A DNA stretch of 64,000 nt from Io17-Chloro-G2 sp034420695 (GTDB taxonomy: Bacteria > Chloroflexota > Dehalococcoidia > Lucifugimonadales > UBA3495): assembly GCA_034420695.1 (NCBI GenBank), contig DAOULB010000058.1, forward strand, positions 31,629-95,628, in the 5' to 3' direction. The position numbers and the translations under genes are program-made. Positions 25,492 through 34,225 of the stretch are shown one piece after another; the first letter of the stretch is position 1; every line of letters begins with the position of its first letter. The notes beneath the pieces are model-generated. The model searched no databases and was not told the origin of the DNA. It saw only the letters and a list, made by a program, of their open reading frames with translations.

Positions 25492-26568
25492 TCAAGACCC
25501 CTGCGTGTCCTTCGCATCCGGCTGCCGGTTCTCTTCGATATGGGACAGCTCTTCTCTCATGCTGTCCACCAAGCCCACTTGGACGTACCGGACCGCGGTG
25601 TTGATGGCGCCGGTAATTCCTCCGGCCCTGCAGGAACCGTGACCCAATACCACCGCGCCGTTGACGCCAAAGAGAGGCCCACCCATAGTCCGGGGCATGT
25701 TGGTGACTTCCCACAGGTCGGAACTGATTTTGGCCCGCTCCTCTTCTCCCACCGAATGGGCCAGACGCTCCTGCACCATGGCGGCCAGAGATGTACCCAG
25801 GCCCTCGGCGAATTTCATCAGGATGTTGCCCACAAAGCCGTCGCAAACGATGACGTCGGCCCGGTCGGTGAAGAAGTCCATGCCTTCAACGTTGCCAACA
25901 AAGTTGAGGTGGCTTTCCCGGAGCAGCCGGTTGCTCTCCTGCACCTGCCGGTTGCCCTTGGCATCCTCTGCGCCCACGCTGAGCAGTCCCACCCTGGGGT
26001 TCTCCACTCCCAAGAATCTCCGGGAAAAGACCGAGCCCAAGGCGGCAAAACTCACCAGCAGACCAGGGCGGCAGTCCAAGTTGCTGCCGGCATCCACCAT
26101 CATGGTGCGGGGCGCCACCCCCAGGAAGGGGCCCCCCAAACAGGGCCGTTCCAAGCCTTCCATCAGTCCCAGCACCACGACGGCGCTGGCCATGGATGCG
26201 CCGGTGGAGCCCATGGACACCAGCACGTCGGCGGCACCCGCCTTGACCAGCTTGGTGGCCTCGAGGATGGAAGCCTTTGGTTTGCTGCGCAGGGCTTGCG
26301 CCGGATGCTCGTCGTCGCCAATCTTGTCAATCGACGGGACTACGGTAATCTGCCGCCCGTTCAGGTCGTACTTGGACAACTCCGATTCGACGGGCTCCCG
26401 GTCTCCCACCAAGACCACCTGAACGTTGCTGTTCTCGGTAGCCTGGATTGCTCCTGGAATTGTCTCGGCTGGGCCGTAGTCTCCCCCCATGGCGTCCAAG
26501 GCCACCCGGACCGGCCTGGTGAGGTTTATTCCTTCAACTACGTCGCTGATTCGCGGACCGTTGGTCAT
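25492..26568 (-). CDS. plsX: phosphate acyltransferase PlsX
   Basis: 358 residues. It makes acyl-phosphate from acyl-ACP, the first step of bacterial phospholipid synthesis with PlsY. Family sequence is clear: RVALDAMGGDYGPAETIPGA near the start, ASILEATKLVKAGAADVLVSMGSTGA, and NFVGNVEGMDFFTDRADVIVCDGFVGN. GGPLFGVNGAVVLGHGS near the C-terminus is the last conserved block. The N-terminus is about 15 residues longer than in Bacillus. It heads a plsX-fabG set on the minus strand. Confidence 0.94.
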   Translation of the reverse strand: MTNGPRISDVVEGINLTRPVRVALDAMGGDYGPAETIPGAIQATENSNVQVVLVGDREPVESELSKYDLNGRQITVVPSIDKIGDDEHPAQALRSKPKASILEATKLVKAGAADVLVSMGSTGASMASAVVVLGLMEGLERPCLGGPFLGVAPRTMMVDAGSNLDCRPGLLVSFAALGSVFSRRFLGVENPRVGLLSVGAEDAKGNRQVQESNRLLRESHLNFVGNVEGMDFFTDRADVIVCDGFVGNILMKFAEGLGTSLAAMVQERLAHSVGEEERAKISSDLWEVTNMPRTMGGPLFGVNGAVVLGHGSCRAGGITGAINTAVRYVQVGLVDSMREELSHIEENRQPDAKDTQGS

Positions 26569-26663
26569 CGGCTTATCCCTTCACTCTCTCTTCTACGTCC
26601 ACCGCCGAGCCTGAATGGAGCTGTTTTAACGGACGAAAACACAAAAATGGCAAAGTCATGATG

Positions 26664-27578
26664 TTATACAGGAGTCAACAACACGGAGGCACTGCCGGCG
26701 GCAAGCTCCTGGCCGTTTTCCCGGTTGACCACCGCCACCGAGCACTTTGTTTTTTCCCCCAAGCTTCCCGGCAGTTGTTCGGTGACGCGGCATCGGGTGG
26801 CCAGCCGGTCACCCACGTAGGCGGCCCCCTTGAACCGTACCCTCAACCCTCCGCTGGCCAGCCAATCCTCGCCGAAGGCGGCAGCCATGTTCTCGGAGAC
26901 TAGGGCCAAGGTCAACATGCCGTGGGCGATGATACCACCAAACTGGGTGGTGGCGGCGAATTCCGGGTCCAAGTGCAACGGATTGAAGTCGCCGGATGCC
27001 TTGGCGTAGGAGTCCAGTTGTTGCTGGGAAATGGTTCTTTCCACTACAGGCAGGTGCCCGGCCAGTGATCCCTGCCCGTCTCGAATTGATTCCCTCCCAG
27101 TAACCTCTGGGGCTGGCTGACTGGGGCGGCCCGCGAGACCTTCAGGTGGCGCCGGTACCATGACGGTGGTTTTCCCGGTTAATGCCAGCCTCGGTCCGGA
27201 GCCCTCTGGACTGGAATCACCTTTGTTGGAGTGGGAGAAAACTGAAAGAGTTGCAGTTATGAATTCCATGCCGCCGCGGCGCCGGGGCTTGGACATTTCC
27301 ACCAAGGCCCTAACATGCTCTCCGAATTTGACGGCCCGCAGTGCTTCCATTTCCTGCAGGCTGTGAATAGCGCCGGGAGGCAGGTTCAAGTGGTCCAGCA
27401 GCCGGCCCAGTGCCCACGCCGACAGGGCCAAGGGAGGTGCCGACCGGCAATCGAAATACAGGGGCAGCGGGTCGCCCACTGCCCCGGTGTACTCCCTGAC
27501 CAAGATTTCGGAAATTTCCCAGGTTCCTAAGTCTATTTCCGATTCCTGGTCTCGGGTTGTCTGATCCTGCAACGCCAA
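26664..27578 (-). CDS. MaoC-like dehydratase with two hot-dog domains
   Basis: 304 residues. The N-terminal half is a divergent hot-dog domain (LDHLNLPPGAIHSLQEMEAL, VKFGEHVRALVEM), and the C-terminal half (about 175-300) is a clear MaoC domain. The hydratase motif DSYAKASGDFNPLHLDPEFA carries the Asp and His pair, followed by GIIAHGMLTLALVSENM. The two are joined by a Pro/Ser-rich linker. The layout matches 3-hydroxyacyl-CoA/ACP dehydratases of FAS- or MabB/C-type with an inactive and an active half. It sits upstream of plsX-fabG on the same strand, suggesting a role in fatty acid synthesis or breakdown. Confidence 0.85.
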   Translation of the reverse strand: MALQDQTTRDQESEIDLGTWEISEILVREYTGAVGDPLPLYFDCRSAPPLALSAWALGRLLDHLNLPPGAIHSLQEMEALRAVKFGEHVRALVEMSKPRRRGGMEFITATLSVFSHSNKGDSSPEGSGPRLALTGKTTVMVPAPPEGLAGRPSQPAPEVTGRESIRDGQGSLAGHLPVVERTISQQQLDSYAKASGDFNPLHLDPEFAATTQFGGIIAHGMLTLALVSENMAAAFGEDWLASGGLRVRFKGAAYVGDRLATRCRVTEQLPGSLGEKTKCSVAVVNRENGQELAAGSASVLLTPV

Positions 27579-27696
27579 CTACAACCCCAGTTTGTCAACT
27601 GTGCGGGGCGGATTATACCGCCGCGGTCTCTCAGCAGCAACAAAAGCCGATGCGGCTCAGGCCTAGTCCAAGGGGTTGCCCTGGTCGGCATTGCGA

Positions 27697-27712
27697 TTGA
27701 CTGTCGAACAGT
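27697..27712. promoter_or_regulatory. candidate hicAB promoter -35 with small palindrome
   Basis: TTGACT (27697-27702) resembles a -35 box about 29 bases before the hicA start. The -10 candidate GACTAT is weak. A palindrome ACTGT-CGA-ACAGT (27700-27712) overlaps the -35 box and is a plausible operator for the helix-turn-helix HicB. Confidence 0.3.
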
Positions 27713-27730
27713 TATGTACGACTATGTGCG

Positions 27731-27937
27731 GTGAACGGCGCGGAGTTCATTCGGCGGGCAAGGCGGTACGCACGAAGAACGGGTCAGGAATTCCGTGCTA
27801 ATCCCCGTCGAGGGAAGGGAAGCCATCAGACCGTTTACATCGGCTCCCGCTTTACTACGGTTCCGCATCAAGAAATTAAGCCGGGAACCCTGGCAGGCTT
27901 GTTGCGGGATCTTCAAATTGCCCGGAGTGAATTCTAG
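27731..27937 (+). CDS. hicA: HicA-family mRNA interferase toxin
   Basis: 68 residues with a GTG start. The catalytic histidine is in RRGKGSHQTVYIG, and FTTVPHQEIKPGTLAGLLRDLQI is the conserved second half with the 'EIkpGTL..il..L' ending. The first helix, NGAEFIRRARRYARRTG, is basic. Toxin-first order, with the antitoxin starting 3 bases after the stop. It is clearly distinct from the HicA at 4250-4450, so this is a second, unrelated hic locus. Confidence 0.82.
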   Translation: MNGAEFIRRARRYARRTGQEFRANPRRGKGSHQTVYIGSRFTTVPHQEIKPGTLAGLLRDLQIARSEF

Positions 27938-27939
27938 CT

Positions 27940-28368
27940 ATGAAGTACGTATATCCCTGTGTTCTTCAACCGGAAAACGAAGGGGGGTTCAGCGTAACGT
28001 TCCCCGATGTAAAAGGAGCGAATACCTGCGGGAACACTCGCGAAGAGGCGCTGGCAATGGCCGAAGATGCCTTGGTTGCCGCGCTGGGGGCGCACTTCCA
28101 CCTTCGCGGTGACATTCCCCTTCCGAGCTCCATTCGGAAAGGGCAGGAAAGCGTGCCTCTTCCAGTGGTTGTGGCGGCCAAGTTGGCGCTTTGTACCGCT
28201 ATGAAGGAGCAAGGCATAACCAAGGTGGAATTGGGAAAGAAGCTGGGCGTAAGCGAGTCGGCCGTCCGAAGGCTTTGTGACCCGGACCACCGGTCCCATG
28301 TGGGTAATGTCGATAAAGCCCTGCGCCTGCTGGGGCGGAGACTGGTTACCGAGGAACAGGCGGCCTGA
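27940..28368 (+). CDS. hicB: HicB-type antitoxin with C-terminal DNA-binding domain
   Basis: 142 residues. The RNase H-like HicB domain (1-70) reads YVYPCVLQPENEGGFSVTFPDVKGANTCGNTREEAL (with internal family pattern 'FPDv.g..T.G.t.eEA'). The C-terminal 60 residues form a helix-turn-helix: AMKEQGITKVELGKKLGVSESAVRRLCDPDHRS, likely the operator-binding part. It should neutralise the upstream HicA and repress the operon. Complete; nothing suggests decay. Confidence 0.85.
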   Translation: MKYVYPCVLQPENEGGFSVTFPDVKGANTCGNTREEALAMAEDALVAALGAHFHLRGDIPLPSSIRKGQESVPLPVVVAAKLALCTAMKEQGITKVELGKKLGVSESAVRRLCDPDHRSHVGNVDKALRLLGRRLVTEEQAA

Positions 28369-28387
28369 AGGGAAGACCGGAAGTCGC

Positions 28388-29599
28388 CTAGTTGAAAGAA
28401 GCAGCGGCCAGGTCGCCTATGTACTCGCCAATCGCCAGGGAGGACGTTGCGCCTGGGGAGGGAGCGTTCAGGACGTGTACTGCTTCCCGGCCTTGCAGGA
28501 TGTGGAAGTCGTCCAGCAGCGCCCCCGCCCGGCTCACCGCTTGGGCCCTGACTCCAGCCCCGCCCGGCGCCAGGTCCCTGCCCTGAATTTCGGGCACCAG
28601 CTTTTGCAGGTCACGGACAAACACTCCCTTGTTGTAGGAGCGGTACATTTCGTCAACCCCAACCTTCCAGAACCGCATGGACATCTTCCAGAATCCGGGG
28701 AAGGAAAGCGATCCCCAGGACTCGCCCAAGTTCAGGTCCGTCTTCCGGTAGCCCTCCCGCTTGAAGGCCATCACCGCGTTGGGGCCCGCTTCAACGTACC
28801 CCTTGATGTTGCGGGTGTAGTGCACTCCCAGGAAGGGGAACCTGGGGTCGGGGACTGGGTAGATTAGTCCGTTGACCAAGTGAAAGCTCTCCGGCCGCAG
28901 GGTGTAATATTCACCCCGGAAGGGGATAATCCGAACGTCGATGGTCTCACCCATCATTTCGGCTATCTTGTCGGCGTACAGTCCGCCGCAGTTAATTACG
29001 TGCTTGGTAACCAAGTCGCCCCGGTTGGTCTCCAGGACGAGGCCGCCGGTGCTTCGAGTGCTCCTCCGCACCTCGGTGCCAGTGTATATGTCCCCGCCTC
29101 CTTCCTGGAAGCGGGCGGCATAAGCGGCCGACACTTTGCGGTAATCGATGATGCCGGTCTGGGGTGACCATAGGGCCTGGACCCCGGATGCATGGGGTTC
29201 GATCTCTTTCAGCCTTTCCGGGCCGATCATTTCCAAGCCCATGACCCCGTTGGCCGTGCCCCGCTGGTACAAGTCCTGCAGCCTTCCCAGTTCGGACTCG
29301 TGGGTCGCCACTATCACCTTGCCGCACTGCTCGTATTCGATCTCGTTCTGGTCGCAGAACTCCAGGAGTTTCTGGACTCCTTCCACGCAGAACCTGGCCT
29401 TGTGGGAGTCCGGCCGGTAGTAGATGCCCGAATGAATCACCCCGCTGTTGTGTCCCGTCTGGTGGGTGGCCAGCTCATCGTCCTTTTCGACGACTGCAAT
29501 CTTCCAGTCGGGAAACTTCCGGGTCTTCAATTGCATTGCGGTGGAAAGGCCTATGATCCCCCCACCGATGATGGTTATGTCATATTCCTTGGAATCCAT
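28388..29599 (-). CDS. lhgO: L-2-hydroxyglutarate oxidase (FAD-dependent)
   Basis: 403 residues of the DAO family. The FAD dinucleotide-binding loop is YDITIIGGGIIGLSTAMQL at the N-terminus, with the ADP-ribose Glu in AVVEKDDELATHQTGHNSGVIHSG (the 'HNSGVIHsGiYY' signature of LhgO-type enzymes). FLGVHYTRNIKGYVEAGPNA and APSPGATSSLAIGEYI near the end are also family sequence. It oxidises L-2-hydroxyglutarate to 2-oxoglutarate, passing electrons to the respiratory chain. It is 26 bases from cinA on the same strand, but without an obvious link in function. Confidence 0.9.
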   Translation of the reverse strand: MDSKEYDITIIGGGIIGLSTAMQLKTRKFPDWKIAVVEKDDELATHQTGHNSGVIHSGIYYRPDSHKARFCVEGVQKLLEFCDQNEIEYEQCGKVIVATHESELGRLQDLYQRGTANGVMGLEMIGPERLKEIEPHASGVQALWSPQTGIIDYRKVSAAYAARFQEGGGDIYTGTEVRRSTRSTGGLVLETNRGDLVTKHVINCGGLYADKIAEMMGETIDVRIIPFRGEYYTLRPESFHLVNGLIYPVPDPRFPFLGVHYTRNIKGYVEAGPNAVMAFKREGYRKTDLNLGESWGSLSFPGFWKMSMRFWKVGVDEMYRSYNKGVFVRDLQKLVPEIQGRDLAPGGAGVRAQAVSRAGALLDDFHILQGREAVHVLNAPSPGATSSLAIGEYIGDLAAASFN

Positions 29600-29625
29600 G
29601 GCCGGCGCCTCTCCCGCTGCTGGGG

Positions 29626-30870
29626 CTAACTGCCCTCCAGAATCGTTGTCCTCAGAAGGTTCAGGGCATGCATGGTGGCCCTGGTCCGGTCGGGAGCCCC
29701 CGGCCCGGCAAAGTTGTACTCCCGTCGGTAGGTCCCGCCGGCGGAGTCCACGGCTATATAGGTGCGCCCCGCCCTAAGGTTTTCGCTGCTGGCCTGCGGG
29801 TCGGGCACCGAATGGAGCGCCAGTCCCAAGTCGGCCCCGGCCTGGAGGCGCACCCCCCGTGCCAAGTGGCCGGTCAGCGCCCCTTCGTCTTCAGCGAAGT
29901 CCCCCGCTTCGCCCTCATTTCCCGCCAACTTGAGCAGGCCCTGCAACACCGGCGTGTTCCGCCCGATGGTCCCTTGAACAAAGCCCTCTCCCGCTGCTTC
30001 CTGTAGCTGCTGGGCCAGCATCCCTCCCGTGAGACCCTCGTATGAGGCCAGCGTCAATCTCCGGGCGGCCAGTAACTCCCCCACCACCGAGGGCATTGTC
30101 TGCTCGTCGGTGGCGAACACGTTGCTCCCCAGCAGGGACCGCACTTCCTGTTCCACCGGGGCGATCATCCGGTCCGCCTCTTCCTGGGTGGAAGTCTTGG
30201 CGGTTATCCGCACGTCCACTTGGCCCGGATGGGCCAGCACCCCCACCATTGGGTTCGACAAGTTGGCGATGAGATGGCCCACCTTGTCGTCAACGGCGCT
30301 CTCCCCCAACTCGGCGACCTTCAGCACCCGGGAAAAGATTGCTTCGGATATGCCGAACTTGTGCCGCATGTAGGGCACCACTTCGTTGTCGAAAAGCCAC
30401 TTCATTTCGAAGGGCACCCCAGGCAGGCAGAAGACCGATGCCCTGGGGTCTTCCACGATGAACGAGGGTGCGGACCCGTTGGGGTTCCTCACCGGGATGG
30501 CCCCCTCCGGGATGTACGCCTGCCGCTTGTTGTTTTCGGTCATGGTGAAGCCCCGGGCCCGGGACCTGGACTGGATCTGCTCCAGAAGTTCCTGGTCCAG
30601 CACCAACTCCCGGTTGGAGGCTTGGGCCACTATCTCCCGGGTCAGGTCGTCCTGGGTCGGGCCCAAGCCGCCCGAGGTTATCACCAAGTCGGCTCGCTCC
30701 ATCGCCCTGGTGGTAATCTCCAGCATCCGTCCCGGGTTGTCCCCCACCACCGTCTTGTAGTAGAGGTTGGCCCCCAGGCTGGCCAGTCGCTGGGCCATCC
30801 AAGCGGAGTTGGTGTCCACAATCTGGCCCAGCAGTAGCTCTGACCCAATGGCCACTATCTCAACGTTCAT
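29626..30870 (-). CDS. cinA: CinA family protein (MoCF domain + degenerate amidase domain)
   Basis: 414 residues. The N-terminal MoCF_biosynth domain is typical: EIVAIGSELLLGQIVDTNS, then LVITSGGLGPTQDDLT and VFCLPGVPFEMKWLF. CinA enzymes hydrolyse ADP-ribose with this domain and deamidate nicotinamide mononucleotide with the C-terminal domain. Here the C-terminal domain has lost the usual Ser-Cys in the AESCTGG motif (YEGLTGG), and the lysine region is changed, so deamidase activity is doubtful. The C-terminal 130 residues otherwise align (AGADLGLALHSVP, YIAVDSAGGTY). Confidence 0.87.
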   Translation of the reverse strand: MNVEIVAIGSELLLGQIVDTNSAWMAQRLASLGANLYYKTVVGDNPGRMLEITTRAMERADLVITSGGLGPTQDDLTREIVAQASNRELVLDQELLEQIQSRSRARGFTMTENNKRQAYIPEGAIPVRNPNGSAPSFIVEDPRASVFCLPGVPFEMKWLFDNEVVPYMRHKFGISEAIFSRVLKVAELGESAVDDKVGHLIANLSNPMVGVLAHPGQVDVRITAKTSTQEEADRMIAPVEQEVRSLLGSNVFATDEQTMPSVVGELLAARRLTLASYEGLTGGMLAQQLQEAAGEGFVQGTIGRNTPVLQGLLKLAGNEGEAGDFAEDEGALTGHLARGVRLQAGADLGLALHSVPDPQASSENLRAGRTYIAVDSAGGTYRREYNFAGPGAPDRTRATMHALNLLRTTILEGS

Positions 30871-30902
30871 GTTCTCCGACCGCAGAGTTCCAATACTACG
30901 AT

Positions 30903-31016
30903 TTACTGGAATGGATAGACCCTGGAATAGAACAGCCTCATGTCTCCGGCGCGCTGTAAGAGTATTCTCCGCAAAGCATTAGTGTCCACTACGAACAGAG
31001 TCGCCCTATTTTGCAT
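30903..31016 (-). pseudogene. truncated PIN-domain toxin remnant
   Basis: An ATG at 31014-31016 overlaps the end of the antitoxin remnant, as in intact vapBC-type operons. The 37-residue product reads MQNRATLFVVDTNALRRILL and then stops after VYPFQ. FVVDTNAL is the first strand and Asp of a PIN ribonuclease domain. The rest of the domain (about 90 residues with the other three acidic residues) is missing, and cinA starts 33 bases further on. It is best read as a deletion relic. Confidence 0.6.
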
Positions 31017-31247
31017 CATCCCCTTCTGGAAGGTCTCCGAAACTCTTCCAGAAGCCCTTGATGATGGCTTGAAGTTCCTCAGAGTCCCAGTCAGGGGTGT
31101 CCGGAGTAGCCAAAATGCCTTTGAGAGAGCGCAGGTGGGGCTTTTTCTCCACCCTTTGAGGTACTGCAGTCAGCTTTCGCCATCTTCCAATTCCCGGAGT
31201 ACCCGGCTGGCATGCGCTTTGAGCTGGCTGATGGTGTAAGTAATCAT
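31006..31247 (-). pseudogene. frameshifted Phd/YefM-type antitoxin remnant
   Basis: The ATG at 31245-31247 opens MITYTISQLKAHASRVLREL-EDGES, the normal first helix of Phd/YefM antitoxins, and then hits TGA at 31170-31172. Sequence in another frame continues as AVPQRVEKKPHLRSLKGILA-TPDTPDWDSEELQAIIKGFW to a stop at 31006-31008. This is the C-terminal, toxin-binding half of the same protein. The middle block (usually ITrrGkPvAvLvP) is partly deleted. The antitoxin is therefore inactivated; it precedes the PIN remnant as in a live operon. Confidence 0.65.
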
Positions 31248-31412
31248 TGGCGCCGCCTTTACTTGTCGGCCGGCTCGAACCCTTCCAAGCACATCTTGAA
31301 GGATTGGGTTTGGGGAGTCAACGACCTCCTCAACAGCTTGTCACTCGCAAGAAGTCGGGTTAGATTGTGGCGAAGTAGTGGTAGAGCCTGCCAAGGCACG
31401 AAAGGGGGTGGG

Positions 31413-32447
31413 ATGACAAGCAGGAAGAGGGAACCAAGGTTTGAAATCGCCGGCAGAATATCCCAAGGAGCTTTTCGGGATACCTCTGAAACTATCAGCT
31501 TCGAAGGGCGCAGCCCATTGGACGACAAGGGTATCCGAAACCGGCATTTGCTGACCCTGGGACACGAAGAAGAGAACCTTTTCCCCGGTTTGCGAGGTAC
31601 CGGCGGGGCAATCGAGTTTTTTCGAGAACGAGGCATCAAGTGGTGGAAGTCCCCTCGCAGCGGTGACTCCACCGGCGACGGACCAACCCGCAACATGGCG
31701 AGTTCACAGGTCGCCTGTGTGAATTTCATGCTACCTCTGGCTAACTGGCCGGGAGCCTTGACGATGGCCCTACAGGCGATAGACGCCGACGTATTACGCG
31801 TTGCTGACGTTGAATACCATGGCAACGCTTCGCCTGTCGAGTTCGAGTGGATTGGCATTGGCGGTTCCTTGGAAGGTGGAAAAGTCCGCGGCGCCAACAA
31901 CACGAGCATTGACGCCTTTCTAATAGCAGAGACTGCATCGGGCAAGCGCTGGGCCTATCTCTTTGAATGGAAGTATGTCGAGCAATATTACAGCAGTAAG
32001 CCCAACTTTAAGGGGGCAGGCCGCCAGGGAGAGACGAGGCGCAGCCGTTACGAACCTGCCTACTATGCGGCCTGCTCATCCTTCGACCATTCCGCTGCAC
32101 CGGAAATGGAAGATTTTTTCTACGAACCCTTTTACCAGATTATGCGCCAGAGGCTCCTGGCCGACCGTATGGTTGAGAAGGAGGAGTTGGGAGTCACCGA
32201 GGCCAAAGTAGTGGTTGTTGTCCCACAGCAGAATATCGCATATCGGGAGATAATCACTTCTCCTCCGCTAAAGAAGCGTTTTCCCCAACTGCAGACAGTT
32301 GAGGACGTAGTTCGCGCCTCGCTGAAGCGCCCGGAAGAGCAATTTGCTATGGTTAGCCCGGCAACCCTGCTTAACGCTACTGTGGCTGCCGAAATCTGGC
32401 AAACATCCACCTGGGCAGACTATTGGCGGAATCGCTACGGGGTATAA
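31413..32447 (+). CDS. PGN_0703-type putative restriction endonuclease (PD-(D/E)xK-like)
   Basis: 344 residues from ATG 31413 (AGGGGG 5 bases upstream); the frame is open further up over the toxin-antitoxin remnant. RNMASSQVACVNFMLPLA is the family-typical helix ('lwsSqafclNff.pl'), and SIDAFLI...YLFEWKYVEQY gives an Asp followed by E-W-K, the PD-(D/E)xK catalytic core. YYAACSSFDHSAAPEMEDFFYEP and TEAKVVVVVPQQNIAY follow. Annotated relatives are called putative restriction endonucleases. There is no methyltransferase nearby, so it may be an orphan nuclease or act on modified DNA. Confidence 0.72.
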   Translation: MTSRKREPRFEIAGRISQGAFRDTSETISFEGRSPLDDKGIRNRHLLTLGHEEENLFPGLRGTGGAIEFFRERGIKWWKSPRSGDSTGDGPTRNMASSQVACVNFMLPLANWPGALTMALQAIDADVLRVADVEYHGNASPVEFEWIGIGGSLEGGKVRGANNTSIDAFLIAETASGKRWAYLFEWKYVEQYYSSKPNFKGAGRQGETRRSRYEPAYYAACSSFDHSAAPEMEDFFYEPFYQIMRQRLLADRMVEKEELGVTEAKVVVVVPQQNIAYREIITSPPLKKRFPQLQTVEDVVRASLKRPEEQFAMVSPATLLNATVAAEIWQTSTWADYWRNRYGV

Positions 32448-32673
32448 GCGCATCCTGCGGCTCCGGTCGCACTGAGCATCCATCCAAACGAGGGCAATCT
32501 CATCTGAGGACTTCTATTCTCTGTTCGCCCCTCCGCAGGCAGCGGTGGGCAGCCCTTCGCCAGGTGGGGCCGCCCGCCGGGAGACGGAGCACGGCAACTT
32601 GGAGTATACTTGCTCCAGCTTTCGCCAAGGCTGAAACCCCTTAATTCTTATCAATTTCAAGCCCGCGGCAAAC

Positions 32674-32702
32674 TTGCACGCGGAACCAGCTTGTTCTATA
32701 GC
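32674..32702 (+). promoter_or_regulatory. candidate promoter upstream of LLM oxidoreductase
   Basis: TTGCAC (32674-32679) and TATAGC (32697-32702) with a 17-base spacer, each matching 4 of 6 consensus positions. The ATG at 32741 is about 32 bases after the likely start point. The rest of 32448-32673 holds no gene that I can support. Confidence 0.3.
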
Positions 32703-32740
32703 AAGCACTGGTTAACAAGACCGGATTTAGGAGCAAGACA

Positions 32741-33937
32741 ATGAAGTTCGGACTACTGTACGAAACGCAGCGCCCCTACCAAGGCAACGACGTTGACTGG
32801 AACAGCTTGTACAAGGAAACACTGGAACAGTGCGAGCTGGCCGACCAAGTCGGCTTCGATAACCTGTGGTTCGTAGAGCACCACTTCCTGATGGGCTTCT
32901 CCGGCTCACCGTGCCCCGAGGTCCTGTTTGGGGCCCTGAGCCAGCGCACCAAGAACATCCGCATCGGCTTCGGCGTTTCTATCCTTCCCTACCACCACCC
33001 GGTGCGTATCGCCGAACGGGTCGCCATGGTGGACCAGCTCACCGACGGCCGGGTGGAGTTCGGCACCGGCCGCTCCAACGCCTACGAGCAGACCGGTCTG
33101 GGCGTCGACCCCCGGGAGACCCGGGAACGCTGGGACGAGGCCATAAACATGCTCCCCCAGATCTGGCAGGCCGATGAGTTTTCTTGGGAGGGCAAATTCT
33201 ACAACGTCCCCACCCGTCGGGTGCTGCCCCGGGTCTACCAGAAGCCCCACCCACGGATGTACTTGGCTTGCACCCAGACCGAAAGCTTCCGCCTCGCTGC
33301 CCAGAAGGGCATCGGGGTGCTGTCCTCGGCTTCTTACGCCGTGGACGTCCTGGCCAATCACGTGCAGGTGTACCGTGACGCCATCAAGGACGCCGACCCG
33401 GTGGGTGCCTTCGTCAACGATTTCTGGGGCAACAACGTCCACGCCTTCTGCGGGAAGGACGACCAAGCGGCCAAGGAACTGGCCGCCGAATCCATGAAGA
33501 CCTTCTTCGGCCCCGACAAGCCCTACATCCAAGGCCGCATCGGCGCCTACGAAGAGTTGCTGGAGGCTTGGGGCGGCATACCTGACCACCTGCAGGCCGA
33601 CTTCGGGCGCTGGCTCCGCCAGTCCGACGATGCCCATAAGGAGCAGGCCGCCGAGGCCGGGATTTCCCTGGACGCGGGCCCCGGCGCCGCCCGGGCTGCC
33701 ATCGCCCAGTTGGACGCCAACACCTTGGCCGACCGGGGCGTGATAATCGCCGGCAATCCGGAAAGCTGCATCAAGAACGTCAAGATGTACGAGGACATCG
33801 GCGTGGACCAGTGCCTGTGCATCATGCAGACCGAGACCATCCCCCACGACAAGGTCATGGAGTCCATCGAGCTCTTCGGCAAGGAGGTTATCCCGGCCTT
33901 CCGGGAGCAGCCCGCCAAGGCCGGGGCCGCCGGCTAA
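32741..33937 (+). CDS. LLM class flavin-dependent oxidoreductase
   Basis: 398 residues, bacterial luciferase-like TIM barrel. KFGLLYETQRP at the start, LWFVEHHFLMGFSGSPCPEVLFGALSQRT, RIGFGVSILPYHHPVRIAERVAMVDQLTDGR and VEFGTGRS are the F420/FMN-binding family blocks, followed by PTRRVLPRVYQKPHPRMYLA. The substrate could be an alkane sulfonate, an aromatic or a large organic compound; it cannot be read. Such genes are expanded in SAR202-type Chloroflexi, where a role in oxidising recalcitrant organic matter was proposed. It stands alone between two intergenic stretches of almost 300 bases. Confidence 0.88.
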   Translation: MKFGLLYETQRPYQGNDVDWNSLYKETLEQCELADQVGFDNLWFVEHHFLMGFSGSPCPEVLFGALSQRTKNIRIGFGVSILPYHHPVRIAERVAMVDQLTDGRVEFGTGRSNAYEQTGLGVDPRETRERWDEAINMLPQIWQADEFSWEGKFYNVPTRRVLPRVYQKPHPRMYLACTQTESFRLAAQKGIGVLSSASYAVDVLANHVQVYRDAIKDADPVGAFVNDFWGNNVHAFCGKDDQAAKELAAESMKTFFGPDKPYIQGRIGAYEELLEAWGGIPDHLQADFGRWLRQSDDAHKEQAAEAGISLDAGPGAARAAIAQLDANTLADRGVIIAGNPESCIKNVKMYEDIGVDQCLCIMQTETIPHDKVMESIELFGKEVIPAFREQPAKAGAAG

Positions 33938-34079
33938 CCCCGCTAGACCAGCGTCCCTTAGGGCCTTCTCTGCGGGTTAGAAGAAGCGCAGAAGAGTTAA
34001 TGAACGTCTGACAGTTACCAACTCGCGAGGTCAACTTTTAAGGAATTTAGGAAAGATCTGAATAAGTCCAACTGAAGCC

Positions 34080-34102
34080 CCTTCTCCCTTGATGGGAGAA
34101 GG
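34080..34102. repeat. hairpin repeat element, CCTTCTCCC-type
   Basis: CCTTCTCCC (34080-34088), loop TTGAT, GGGAGAAGG (34094-34102), followed by TTGGGATGAGGGTGA. It lies in a 288-base gap (33938-34225) that otherwise holds nothing I can support. A close relative is at 58023-58047. Elements of this look recur in many GC-rich genomes. Confidence 0.6.
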
Positions 34103-34225
34103 TTGGGATGAGGGTGAATGGCAAAGTTCGTCGCTATGTTAGGACTTGGTCAGAAGTCCCTTAGGTCTATTAGTGCCCATTACAATTAACTGCATTTAAC
34201 CGAAACACAAGGGGAACCAGGAGGC

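Noticed and set aside
30940..31239. Plus-strand frame in the gap beside cinA
   Set aside because: The minus strand holds a recognisable antitoxin/PIN remnant; the plus frame is its shadow.
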